Assembly: GCF_900109945.1 (NCBI RefSeq)
Contig: NZ_FOBX01000011.1
Span: forward strand, 62,001 to 126,000
Source of the DNA: Bradyrhizobium sp. OK095
GTDB taxonomy: Bacteria; Pseudomonadota; Alphaproteobacteria; Rhizobiales; Xanthobacteraceae
Reading direction: 5' to 3'
Length of the DNA stretch: 64,000 bases
Shown here: positions 52,024-61,021 of the stretch, in pieces
Layout of the letters: each line of letters opens with the position of its first letter
Position numbering within the stretch: position 1 is the stretch's first letter
Position numbers and translations under genes: made by a program
The notes under the pieces: generated by a model
What the model saw: only the letters and a program-made list of their open reading frames with translations
What the model was told of the DNA's origin: nothing
Databases searched by the model: none

Positions 52024-55000
52024 TTACACGATCATAAAGTTCGATGCGTGCAATTGGCTGATCGCGGTATCGACGAAGTCGATGGACCCCGCGTTAGCAC
52101 CGCTCCCAAGCGCAAGCAGGGTCCCGCCGTGTCCATCGCTTTTTAGCGCGCCCATGATCTCGGCGACGGAGTGGTAATTACCTGCGCCGTTCGCAAGATC
52201 AACGACGCCGAGCGTGTCACTTCCAAATCCGGTGATCGTATCGATCTGGCTGCTGGAGTTGATCGAGACGGTCAGACCCATACCATGATCGCTGATGTTG
52301 ACGTGGGCCGGGCCATTGATGATCGCCTGATTGCCGAACCCGACAAAGTTAAACTGGTCTGATCCGCCATTGACCGTAATGACGTCTTGGCCAATCTGGT
52401 TTGTCACATTTGCCTGGGACCCGTTGAGCACAACGTGATTGGCAACTCCGCCGAGTGTGATGGTGTCGTGACCGGCGCCAGCAACGATGTTGTCCGATCC
52501 GCTGCCGGCCATGATCGTGTTTGTTCCCGAGCCGACGGTGATCTGGTTTCCCGTCCCGCCGAGATTCACGGTGTTGTCGCCGTTGCCGAGCGTGACATTA
52601 TTGGTGCCATCTCCGCCCGTGACGACATCGTTCCCATTCCCTAGCGTGACTGTGTTGCCATATCCGGAGAGCGTCACTTTGTCGTTGCCGTTGCCAGCCG
52701 TTATTTGGCTCGCGCCGTCACCGGGATGGACAAGATCGTTGCCGTCGCCCAGCGTGATGACGTTCCCATATCCGCCGGCGTCAATGGTGTCGTTGCCATT
52801 GCCGAGCGCAATGGTGGTGGCGCCTGTCGATCCCGTCACCGTGATGTTTCCGTCGCCACCGGTGACGTGGTTGACGATCCCCTGTAGATAAACGGTGCTG
52901 TCGCCGCTCGACACGTCAACTGTGCCGTATAGTCCGGCGTAGATCGTGTCGCTCCCGCCATTGCCGTGGATCGTATTGAACATGCCATAGGCGTGGATGG
53001 TGTCGTTGCCCGTTGTGCCCTGAATGGTTGCATAACCGGAGGCCGGGCCGTTGATCGTCGTGCTAGCGGTTTGATGCGTGTCGATGACCGAAGTGCTGGC
53101 GTCGCTGACGGTCAAGCCGGCGCTGCTCGTGTCGCTCAGAGTGAAATTGGTCGTTGCGCTGCCGTCTCCGTGCGGCGAGGCCACAAAGGTGAGGGCGTGC
53201 AGCTCGGCGGTCAGGTTGGCGGCGCTGGTCGCTGCCAGTTCGTAGGTTCCGTTTCCAAGCGAGATCAATCCTGTCCCGGACAGGATGCCGGCCGCGCCGG
53301 CGAGCGTGATGATCAGGCTATCCATTGCTGCTGTGTTGGGATCTGTGATCGTGACGGTCGCGAATGGATTGATTGCAGCTTCGTTGCTGGTGGTTTGGCC
53401 CGATACGGCTCCAGCGATGGTCGGCAGGGCTGCGGCCGTCAGCAGAATGCCGCCGGAGCTGTCTTTCCCGATGTCGAAACGCGTGACCGAGGTATCCGCC
53501 AGTATGAAGGTCTCACTGGCGGCGCCGTTGCTGACGGTGAGCTTCGAGCCAGATACCGTCGCCGTTGCGCCGCTTGCATAGGACAGCCCGGAAAGATCGA
53601 TCTGGTCACCGAGCGCAATGCCTTTGATCTGGCTTGCAAAGGTCGACGCGCCCGAAACCAGCTTCTGCTCGATCTTGAGTGTGCCCTGGCCGGAGAAGGT
53701 GATCGCGTCGTCGGAAATCGCGCCCGCCTTGAGATCGAGCGTGCCGCCGGCGATCGTGGTCGCGCCGACAACACCCCCCGCCTCGGCCAGCTCCGTAGCG
53801 CCAAGATGAATTGTCGAAGCGTTCGCGGTACCCTGATTGAGCACGTCAAGCGTGCCGCCGTTCAGAGCTGTGGAGGTGATGACGCCGCCGTCCGAGACGG
53901 AGAGGCTTCCTGAATTGAGGATTGTTCCGCTCGCCGCGCTGGCGTCGACCGCCGGTGCGCCTGGGTCATTGGTTATGGGATCCGGTATCGATCCCGAAAC
54001 CGTCATCACACCTCCATTGATGGTGGCGTTCTTGGCGATCCCCGCTCCGAACAGGTGCAATTGGCCGCCGCTGCCGACAACAGCTGAATCGAATTCGCTT
54101 CTGATGACGGTGCCGTATTGGCCACCGGGAGAATAATAGATAGTCTCTCCCGAAGCATTGATGACACCGCCCGACTTGACGATGGTGCCGCTGGCAAAGC
54201 CTCCATTGGTGAGATTCTGGACACCGCCGGCATTGATGGTGGTTGACGTCGCGATGCCGGTATCGACGTCCTGCTCGCCGCCATTGTTGACGGTGGTGTG
54301 ATCGGCCCGCCCCGGACCCGGCTCATCGTGCATATAGACGCCGGTGACGTGCTGAAGGCCGCCCATGTTGATCGTGGTGTAGCTCGCGGTGGAGGCGAGC
54401 CCGACGTCCTGTTCGCCGCCATTGATAATTGTGTTGCTGGCGGTGCCGCCCAAGTCGGCGAGACCTACGATTTGCTGGCCACCCGCCGATATTGTCGTGT
54501 TCGTGGCTGTGCCGTACACCTTGAACACGATGCCGTTCGATACGGTGAAACCGTTTTCGGTGTAGCCATAGCCGGCAACGAACGTTGCGCCACTCTGGAA
54601 GGTTATGTTGGATAGCGTCGCGCCAACTTCGACAAGGAGCGTTCCGCCTGCGGAAACAATACTGTTATTGAGGACGCCGCCGTCCAGAACGTCCAGCGTC
54701 ACACCGTTCGCGACAGTGAACCCGGTTTCAATCGTGCCGTCGCCGATTTCGAAAACAGCGCCGGCGTTGAAGACGGTCCCCGAAAAACTGGCGTTACCGA
54801 GCACAATGAAAACGCCATAATGATCAACGGTCGTGTTGGTCGCTGTCGCGCCGGCGGACAGTTTCATCGTTGCACCATTGATTGTCGTGCCGGTGGCTGT
54901 GCCACCTGCACCCACATCCAGCGTGCCGCCGTTTTGGAGTATCGTGCCGGATACCAACGCTCCGCTCGATACCGTTAAGGTTCCAAAATCTTCAACGGTA

Positions 55001-55656
55001 GTGCCGGTAGCCATGCTGGCGTCGACGGCCGGCTGTCCGGGGATGTTGGCGAATGGATCCGGTATCGATCCCGAGACGGTCATGACGCCGCCATTGACGG
55101 TGGCGTTCATTGCAGTCCCGCCGGCGGTGACGTCGAATTCGCCCTGGTAGTTGATGATTGCAGCGGTCGCTACGCTTCGGATGACCGGCTCCGGATACAC
55201 GGGCGCCGTTTCTACCGTTTCACCCGAGACTTTGAGGGCGCCGCCGGCATTGATGATCGTGCCGCTGGCGCTGCCGCCATTCGTCACATTCTGGACGCCG
55301 CCGGAATTGACAGTCGTCGCCGTTGCGATGCCCGTGTCGATATCCTGCTCGCCGCCGCTATTGATCGTGGTGTGATCAACTGTGCCGGGGGTCGGGCCTT
55401 CATGGACATATTCGCCAGTGACGCGCTGGACGCCGCCCGCGTTGATGGTCGTATAGCTGGCGGCGCCATCCAGGATGACGTCCTGTTCCCCGCCATCGAT
55501 GACAGTGTGGGTTGCCGTGCTTGTTGTGAAAGATCCGCCGACCGTCTGCGAGCCGCCAGTCAGGATCGTCGTGCTGTCAACGGACGCGCCACCGCTGACA
55601 TCCATCGTGTCGCCATCGTGGAGGGTAACTCCACTGGCGGGAGAAATAGCCGTCAT
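52024..55656 (-). CDS. Large AIDA-repeat protein with C-terminal glycine-rich repeats
   Basis: A 1210-residue, low-complexity, Ala/Gly/Thr-rich surface protein. Residues about 20-700 are AIDA-type passenger repeats (NSGGVQNVTNGGSASGTIIN, AGGTATGTTIN), including an internal duplication of about 350 residues: INAGGVQRVTGEYVHEGPTP near 70-90 recurs as MGGLQHVTGVYMHDEPGPGR near 430. A Cadherin/VCBS-like part follows (ATVTITDPNTAAMDSLIITL). Residues about 890-1100 are Ca-binding-like repeats (LGNGNDVVTGGDG). There is no signal peptide and no beta-barrel. The C-terminus QLHASNFMIV resembles type I secretion signals, so type I export is more likely than autotransport. No T1SS genes are adjacent. Confidence 0.85.
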   Translation of the reverse strand: MTAISPASGVTLHDGDTMDVSGGASVDSTTILTGGSQTVGGSFTTSTATHTVIDGGEQDVILDGAASYTTINAGGVQRVTGEYVHEGPTPGTVDHTTINSGGEQDIDTGIATATTVNSGGVQNVTNGGSASGTIINAGGALKVSGETVETAPVYPEPVIRSVATAAIINYQGEFDVTAGGTAMNATVNGGVMTVSGSIPDPFANIPGQPAVDASMATGTTVEDFGTLTVSSGALVSGTILQNGGTLDVGAGGTATGTTINGATMKLSAGATATNTTVDHYGVFIVLGNASFSGTVFNAGAVFEIGDGTIETGFTVANGVTLDVLDGGVLNNSIVSAGGTLLVEVGATLSNITFQSGATFVAGYGYTENGFTVSNGIVFKVYGTATNTTISAGGQQIVGLADLGGTASNTIINGGEQDVGLASTASYTTINMGGLQHVTGVYMHDEPGPGRADHTTVNNGGEQDVDTGIATSTTINAGGVQNLTNGGFASGTIVKSGGVINASGETIYYSPGGQYGTVIRSEFDSAVVGSGGQLHLFGAGIAKNATINGGVMTVSGSIPDPITNDPGAPAVDASAASGTILNSGSLSVSDGGVITSTALNGGTLDVLNQGTANASTIHLGATELAEAGGVVGATTIAGGTLDLKAGAISDDAITFSGQGTLKIEQKLVSGASTFASQIKGIALGDQIDLSGLSYASGATATVSGSKLTVSNGAASETFILADTSVTRFDIGKDSSGGILLTAAALPTIAGAVSGQTTSNEAAINPFATVTITDPNTAAMDSLIITLAGAAGILSGTGLISLGNGTYELAATSAANLTAELHALTFVASPHGDGSATTNFTLSDTSSAGLTVSDASTSVIDTHQTASTTINGPASGYATIQGTTGNDTIHAYGMFNTIHGNGGSDTIYAGLYGTVDVSSGDSTVYLQGIVNHVTGGDGNITVTGSTGATTIALGNGNDTIDAGGYGNVITLGDGNDLVHPGDGASQITAGNGNDKVTLSGYGNTVTLGNGNDVVTGGDGTNNVTLGNGDNTVNLGGTGNQITVGSGTNTIMAGSGSDNIVAGAGHDTITLGGVANHVVLNGSQANVTNQIGQDVITVNGGSDQFNFVGFGNQAIINGPAHVNISDHGMGLTVSINSSSQIDTITGFGSDTLGVVDLANGAGNYHSVAEIMGALKSDGHGGTLLALGSGANAGSIDFVDTAISQLHASNFMIV

Positions 55657-55959
55657 ATGAATGCTCCACGATCAGCGTTTGGAAAATCAAACTAAGCAAA
55701 ATCGTGTGACGGCTTTTCAACTTCAGAGTGCGGTAGATGAAAATGTCTGTCAAGCAGCCGAAGAAAATACCACATATGCGACAGCTGCGAGTTTCCCGGT
55801 CGCATCGCTCAACCACTCCTGCGGGTCAAGACGGGGAGGCCAAAGGTTCACTAACATTGGACGTGACAGGGCGTCGCGGCGACAGGCCATGCAGAAACGC
55901 ACCTGTACACGCTGGCGTGACCTCCATAACCTCCGCGGCACAATTGCAGGAGATGCGAC
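55657..55959. other. Divergent region between the AIDA protein and amidase genes
   Basis: About 300 bp; no gene supported. The first 90 bp are AT-rich (AAATCAAACTAAGCAAAATC) and likely hold the AIDA gene promoter. GCAGGAGATGCGAC just before the amidase start is its ribosome-binding site. Confidence 0.5.
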
Positions 55960-57528
55960 GTGGCGAAGAAGACGGCGAGCAAGAAAAAAAGCATTTTGAA
56001 GAAAGTAGCGAAGGCCAAGACGAGCACCGCCCGCAAAGGTGCCGTTGCGAAAACTGCGAAGAAGACGGTCAAGAAAGCCGCGCCGCGTAAGTCGGCCACG
56101 GCACGTCGCCCGAAGGGTCCGGTCTGGCAATGGTCTGCGGTCGACACCGCGGCCGCGATCCGCAATGGCGCAATCTCCGCGGTCGAGACCGTCGAGGCGC
56201 ATCTGGACCGGATGCGCGCCGTCAATCCCAGACTGAATGCGGTCGTTGTCGATCTCAGCGAGGAAGCGCTGAAGGCCGCACATGGGGCCGACAAGCAACG
56301 CGCCAAAGGCAGTGAGCTCGGCCTCCTGCATGGCGTGCCCATCACCATCAAGGAGAACGTCGACTACGAGGGCCGTCCGAACTTCAACGGCGTTCCCGCC
56401 AACAAGGATTTTGTCGCGCCGTCGGATTCACCGGTGGTGCGGAATCTCAAGAAAGCCGGCGCGATCGTCATCGGCCTCACCAACACGCCGGAATTCTCCT
56501 TCCGCGGCTTCACCGACAATCCCCTGCACGGGCTGACGCTCAATCCCTGGGATCCCAATATCACCTGCGGCGGGTCCTCCGGCGGCGCGGGTTCGGCCGT
56601 GGCGGCCGGCATCGGCGCCATCGCCCATGGCAACGACATCGGCGGCTCGCTGCGCTGGCCGGCGCATTGCAACGGCGTTGCCACCATCAAGCCGACGCAG
56701 GGCCGCATTCCCGCTTTCAACGGAAGCGCTGTGGCCGAGCGTCCGATGCTGGCGCATCTGATGTCGGCGCAGGGGCCGCTCGCCCGCCACGTCGCCGACG
56801 TTCGTCTGGCGCTGGAGGTCATGAGCCAGCGCGATCCGCGCGATCCCTGGTGGGTGCCGGCGCCGCTGCTCGGGCCGAAGCCGAAGGGGCCGATCAAGGT
56901 TGCGCTCGCAAAGATCCCAGACGATATGGACGTTGATCCGCACGTCGCGGCGGCGCTGCGTCAGGCCGCCGATCACCTCGAGCGGTCCGGCTATCGCGTG
57001 ACCGAGGTCGAGGTCCCCGACATCAACGGCGTCTGGCAGAGCTGGTGCGACATCATCACCAACGAGACCGTGGTGATGCAGGAAGCCGGCATGTTGAAGG
57101 TGACGTCCGAGGACTTCCACAAGGCCTGGGGCGGCATGAAGACCAAGGCCAATGTGCTCGATCTCAAGGCCTGGATGCAGGCGACCGCCGCGCGGAACGG
57201 CCATATCCGCGCCTGGCAAATGTTCTTTGAGGAATATCCGGTTGTGCTGGCGCCGACCACGGTGAAACCGACACCGGGGCCGCGTGACGACACCGTCAGC
57301 GCCGAGCGGGTGAAGGAGATATTCTGGGGCGAGATCCGCTTCATCTCCGCGATCAACGTGCTGGGACTGCCGGGCGCGGTGGTGCCGGTGGCCGTGCATG
57401 ACGGCAAGCCGATCGGCGTGCAGCTCATTGCCGGCCGCTATCGCGAGGACCTTGCGCTCGATGCCGCAGCGGCGATCGAGAAGCGCGCCGGCGTGCTTAC
57501 CCATCGTCTCTGGGAAACGATGGCCTGA
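55960..57528 (+). CDS. Amidase-signature hydrolase with histone H1-like N-terminal tail
   Basis: A 522-residue protein. Residues 54-522 are an amidase-signature enzyme with the catalytic Lys in HGVPITIKENVDYEG, the Gly/Ser loop TCGGSSGGAGSAVAAG (cis-Ser) and the nucleophile Ser in NDIGGSLRWPAHCNG. Residues 1-50 are almost only Lys, Ala, Thr and Arg (AKKTASKKKSILKKVAKAKT, KKTVKKAAPRK), like bacterial histone H1/Hc1-type tails. The GTG start at 55960 has AGGAG seven bases upstream, so the tail is probably translated. The tail could bind DNA or a polyanionic surface polymer. The substrate amide is unknown. Confidence 0.9.
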   Translation: MAKKTASKKKSILKKVAKAKTSTARKGAVAKTAKKTVKKAAPRKSATARRPKGPVWQWSAVDTAAAIRNGAISAVETVEAHLDRMRAVNPRLNAVVVDLSEEALKAAHGADKQRAKGSELGLLHGVPITIKENVDYEGRPNFNGVPANKDFVAPSDSPVVRNLKKAGAIVIGLTNTPEFSFRGFTDNPLHGLTLNPWDPNITCGGSSGGAGSAVAAGIGAIAHGNDIGGSLRWPAHCNGVATIKPTQGRIPAFNGSAVAERPMLAHLMSAQGPLARHVADVRLALEVMSQRDPRDPWWVPAPLLGPKPKGPIKVALAKIPDDMDVDPHVAAALRQAADHLERSGYRVTEVEVPDINGVWQSWCDIITNETVVMQEAGMLKVTSEDFHKAWGGMKTKANVLDLKAWMQATAARNGHIRAWQMFFEEYPVVLAPTTVKPTPGPRDDTVSAERVKEIFWGEIRFISAINVLGLPGAVVPVAVHDGKPIGVQLIAGRYREDLALDAAAAIEKRAGVLTHRLWETMA

Positions 57529-57583
57529 ATCTGCGCGCAAGGGCTTCGTGCATCATGCGCGAAGCCCGCAACGGCGAAGCCGA

Positions 57584-58885
57584 TCAGTTCGTCAAATGCG
57601 CGGCGGCAATCGCCTTCTGGAACAAAGAGTTCAGCGCGTCGGTGATGTTGGCATCGCTCGAGACCTCGTAATAATAGCCCGACGTCGCGCAGGATTGCAT
57701 CTTGGTCCCGATCGAGCTGCGCCACGGTGCAATATAGGTGGTGTACCAGCTGTTGTTGGTGATCGCGAGATAGCTGGTGTAGAGCACTGCGATCTTGACT
57801 CCGCGTGCCTTGATGGTGTCGCAGATCGCCGTCGTCAACGGCTCCTGGCATCGGCCACCGGAAACGGTGGTCTTGCTACAGGTCGAGGGATAGTAATAGT
57901 CGGCGACGCCGTCCGAAACGAAGAACAGCCATTTCTGCGGCGAGGACGAGGAGCCGTCGCCGGGCGTCGGAATCGTGGTGTTCATCGACGACAGGATGCC
58001 GTCGAAATCCGTGCACATGTCGTTGTTGTAGTTGTTATAGGGAATTGTCATCAGGTCGACGGCGGAAACCGCTGTCTTCACCGACGAGAGGCTCGAGGTC
58101 AGCGGCGAGATCGTGGTCAGGGCGACCGAGGCGCAATCGCTCCCCATGCTGTAGACCGCCATCCGGTATTGGTTGCTGACAAGCTGGCTCGCGGTCGCGG
58201 TGTCGGTCAACGACTGTGTCGCATCGCGTACGAGGTCGATCCGCATCTTGATGCCGAGCGTCTTCGCGAGCGCGTAATAGCTGTTCGTCTGCAGCGTCTT
58301 TTTCGTGCTTGATGTGTAGGTGTCGTGGCAGGCGAAGGCGCAGCTGTCTGACGTGGCATTCTGCAGCGCAGTCATGTCGGCGGTTGTCGCGCCAATCCCC
58401 TGCGATGGCGAATTGTCGAGCAGCACGTAGAAGTCGATGTAGGACGGCAGCGAGGCCGCAGCGCTCGAGCTGGCCGAAAGGTTGAGGGTCTTGTAGCCCG
58501 CAATTCCCATGAAGTAGGTCGTCACTGTCGCCGACGCCGTTCCCGTGGCTGTGCGGGTGGTGACGCTATCCGTTACGTTGATAGTCACCGCACTCGCTGT
58601 CATGCGGAGCGCCGACATCTGCCCGGTGAAGGTGTTGACGGCGTCGCTCTGCGCCGCCGACGCGGTCTTGGTGATTTCGCTCTTGGCGGTGGCGACCAGC
58701 ATGGCGGTGTCGAGCGCAGCTATCAGTTTCGCTCTCGCCCGTGCGGCGAGGGAGTAGTCGACGGCAGCGCCGACAAAGGAGAGCAGCGGCAACAGCGCGA
58801 GCGCAAAGATGACGGCGATGTTGCCATTTCGGTCGGAGACAAAGCGCGAGAGCAGGCGATGAGCATTCCCGATGGCAAAGGTCAA
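57584..58885 (-). CDS. TadE/TadG-family pilus assembly protein with VWA-like domain
   Basis: A 433-residue protein. FVSDRNGNIAVIFALALLPLLS followed by VGAAVDYSLAARAR is the TadE/G N-terminal membrane anchor with the prepilin-like Gly-Asn-Ile. From about residue 150, IDFYVLLDNSPSQGIG is a MIDAS-like D-x-S-x-S start of a von Willebrand A fold, with FFVSDGVADYYYP later. Paired cysteines (CAFACHD) may form disulphides in the periplasm. TadG-type proteins help assemble Flp pili. No other tad/cpa genes are in the window, so this is an orphan copy. Confidence 0.88.
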   Translation of the reverse strand: MTFAIGNAHRLLSRFVSDRNGNIAVIFALALLPLLSFVGAAVDYSLAARARAKLIAALDTAMLVATAKSEITKTASAAQSDAVNTFTGQMSALRMTASAVTINVTDSVTTRTATGTASATVTTYFMGIAGYKTLNLSASSSAAASLPSYIDFYVLLDNSPSQGIGATTADMTALQNATSDSCAFACHDTYTSSTKKTLQTNSYYALAKTLGIKMRIDLVRDATQSLTDTATASQLVSNQYRMAVYSMGSDCASVALTTISPLTSSLSSVKTAVSAVDLMTIPYNNYNNDMCTDFDGILSSMNTTIPTPGDGSSSSPQKWLFFVSDGVADYYYPSTCSKTTVSGGRCQEPLTTAICDTIKARGVKIAVLYTSYLAITNNSWYTTYIAPWRSSIGTKMQSCATSGYYYEVSSDANITDALNSLFQKAIAAAHLTN

Positions 58886-59707
58886 GCAAACGCATCCCTA
58901 AATGAAAACAATGCGTGGACGCTAGCACCGTGGAACTTACGTAAGGGTTGATCGCGATGTGAACACGCGTATCCGTAGTGTTGCGGAGCATGTCGCGAAA
59001 TCGCGAAAATTCCCGGGAAAAATAGGCAATTCTGCACATTCCGAGTTTGGCAAACTCCGTAGTCTTCCGGGGGGCGGTGATGCCCGATCCGTTCGGATGA
59101 GCGCTCTCAACGTGCACGGAATCCGCGTCGTGCAGGAGGAGCTCAACTTGTGGAGGGCGGCATTGCGAACGATCACGCGATCATCCCGCATCACACCGAT
59201 GAGCGGATGGTCTCCGAGACGATCCGCCGCTCCGTCGGCCTGAACAAGATCGCTGTGCCGGCCATGCATCCCCATCCGCCGTTACGGCGACCTCGCCGCA
59301 GGCGTCATCGTTGACTTTGTGCGTGCAGAGTTTTGGCGACCCGGTGCGGTAGCGGTAAAGCTTGCGACTGATCGAAACTCTCATCGCGATAGGTGAGGAG
59401 GCATCTCTCTGCGCGACGGCAAATCCGGTCGGATGGATGAAGACCGCTCATCCTGCGCGCTTCGCTTGCCTTCTCCCACCAGGGGACGAGGGAGGACAGT
59501 GAGGAAGCCTCACCACCGCAGCAATTCATTAATCCAGTTTGACTCGAATTTTAGCCAATTCACCAATAACCGTTAGGGTTACTTCCTCGATCTCTAGACG
59601 AATTATTGCCCGCTTTACCACCCGCCTCTAACACGAGGGCGGCGGACAACGCACATGCCTCATACAGGCCAATAAGTGCGGCCCGCGTCCCACGCGGAGG
59701 TGGCACG
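58886..59707. other. Long intergenic region upstream of metY-like gene
   Basis: About 820 bp without a supportable gene. The part near 59469-59505 resembles one half of the CTTCTCCCAC-type palindromic element. The AT-rich stretch 59520-59580 (TTGACTCGAATTTTAG, then TAACCGTTAGGGTTA, an inverted repeat) probably holds the metY promoter. No SAM-II riboswitch consensus was found. Confidence 0.5.
59683..59697 (+). promoter_or_regulatory. Stem-loop overlapping the metY-like ribosome-binding site
   Basis: CCGCGT-CCC-ACGCGG forms a 6-bp stem whose right arm includes the first two G of the GGAGG Shine-Dalgarno at 59696-59700. It could damp translation initiation of the gene starting at 59708. A regulator or ligand is not evident. 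Confidence 0.4.
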
Positions 59708-61009
59708 ATGCGCAACGAGACGATCGCTATTCACGCCGGCTACGAGCCCGAAGCCACCACGCACGCGGTTGCGGTGCCGATCTACCAGACCGCGGCCTAC
59801 GCCTTCGACAGCGCCGATCACGGCGCGGCGCTCTTCAATCTCGAGGCCGAAGGTTACCGTTACAGCCGCATCGCCAATCCGACCAGCGCGGTGCTGGAGA
59901 AGCGTATCGCCGAGCTCGAAGGCGGTGTCGGCGCGCTCGCGGTCGCAACCGGCCAGGCGGCGCTGCATTTCGCCTTCGTCAACGTCGCCGATCACGGCGG
60001 CAACATCGTGTCCGTGCCGCAGCTCTATGGCACCACGCACACGCTGCTCTCACATATCCTGCCGCGTCAGGGCATCACCGGCCGCTTCGCCGAGAGCGAC
60101 AAGCCTGATGCGATCGCGAAGCTGATCGACGAGGACACCCGCGCCGTGTTCGCCGAGACTATCGGCAATCCCGCCGGCAATGTCTGCGACATCGAGGCGC
60201 TGGCGAAAATCGCGCATGCGCATGGCGTGCCGCTGATCGTCGACAACACGGTGGCAACGCCGATCCTGCTCAAGCCGTTCGACTACGGCGCCGACATCGC
60301 CGTGCATTCGCTGACCAAGTTTTTGGGCGGCCACGGCACCACGCTTGGCGGCGCCATCGTCGATTCCGGAAATTTCCCGTGGGCGAAGCACGCCGACCGC
60401 TTCCCCGGCTACAACAAGCCCGATGCGTCCTATCACGGCCTCGTCTATGCCGAGCGCTTCGGCCGAACCGCCTACATCGAGCGCGCGCGCAGCATCTATC
60501 AGCGCACCATGGGCTCGGTGCTGTCGCCGTTCAACGCCTTCCTGCTGCTTCAGGGCATCGAGACCGTAGCGCTGCGCATGGAGCGCCACTGCGAAAACGC
60601 TCGCAAGGTTGCCGAATTCCTGCGCAAGGATTCGCGCGTCGCCTGGGTCAACTACACCGGCTTCCCCGATAGTTCCTACTACCCGCTGGTCCAAAAATAT
60701 CTCGACGGCAATGCCTCGTCGCTGTTCACCTTCGGCATCAAGGGCGGCATGGAAGCCGGCAAGAATTTCTACGACGCGCTGAAGCTGATCACGCGGCTCG
60801 TCAATATCGGCGATGCTAAGTCGCTGGCCTGCCATCCGGCCTCGACCACGCACCGCCAGATGTCCGCGGAGCAGCAGCGCGCTGCCGGCGTGCTGCCTGA
60901 GACGATCCGCCTGTCGATCGGCATCGAGCATTCCGCTGATATCATCGAGGACATCGATCAAGCGCTGGAGAAGGCTTGCCCGTCATCGCGCCTCCAGGCG
61001 GCGGAGTAG
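59708..61009 (+). CDS. metY: O-acetylhomoserine sulfhydrylase-type PLP enzyme
   Basis: A 433-residue Cys/Met-metabolism PLP enzyme that makes homocysteine from O-acyl-homoserine and sulphide. It starts MRNETIAIHAGYEPEATTHA, with GGAGG seven bases upstream. Family motifs: VPIYQTAAYAFDSADHGAAL, YRYSRIANPTSAVLEKRIAE, the PLP-Lys in DIAVHSLTKFLGGHGTTLGG, and LACHPASTTHRQMSAEQQ near the C-terminus. The length and the GHGTTLGG context favour the O-acetylhomoserine (MetY) branch over cystathionine synthases. It is 12 bp upstream of the metA-like acyltransferase gene, forming a two-step methionine module. Confidence 0.92.
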   Translation: MRNETIAIHAGYEPEATTHAVAVPIYQTAAYAFDSADHGAALFNLEAEGYRYSRIANPTSAVLEKRIAELEGGVGALAVATGQAALHFAFVNVADHGGNIVSVPQLYGTTHTLLSHILPRQGITGRFAESDKPDAIAKLIDEDTRAVFAETIGNPAGNVCDIEALAKIAHAHGVPLIVDNTVATPILLKPFDYGADIAVHSLTKFLGGHGTTLGGAIVDSGNFPWAKHADRFPGYNKPDASYHGLVYAERFGRTAYIERARSIYQRTMGSVLSPFNAFLLLQGIETVALRMERHCENARKVAEFLRKDSRVAWVNYTGFPDSSYYPLVQKYLDGNASSLFTFGIKGGMEAGKNFYDALKLITRLVNIGDAKSLACHPASTTHRQMSAEQQRAAGVLPETIRLSIGIEHSADIIEDIDQALEKACPSSRLQAAE

Positions 61010-61021
61010 GCGGTCGCCCCG

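Noticed and set aside
52400-55600. Possible CRISPR or satellite array from the regular DNA repeats
   Set aside because: The repeats are in frame, degenerate and encode AIDA and glycine-rich protein repeats; there are no constant repeats with unique spacers.
58959-59243. 94-codon plus-strand frame in the TadG-metY gap
   Set aside because: It shows no family features and no ribosome-binding site, and its start overlaps the probable TadG promoter region.
59520-59707. SAM-II riboswitch upstream of metY
   Set aside because: I looked for the GATTT and AAAAAGG-type conserved pieces and did not find them; only a small hairpin remains.
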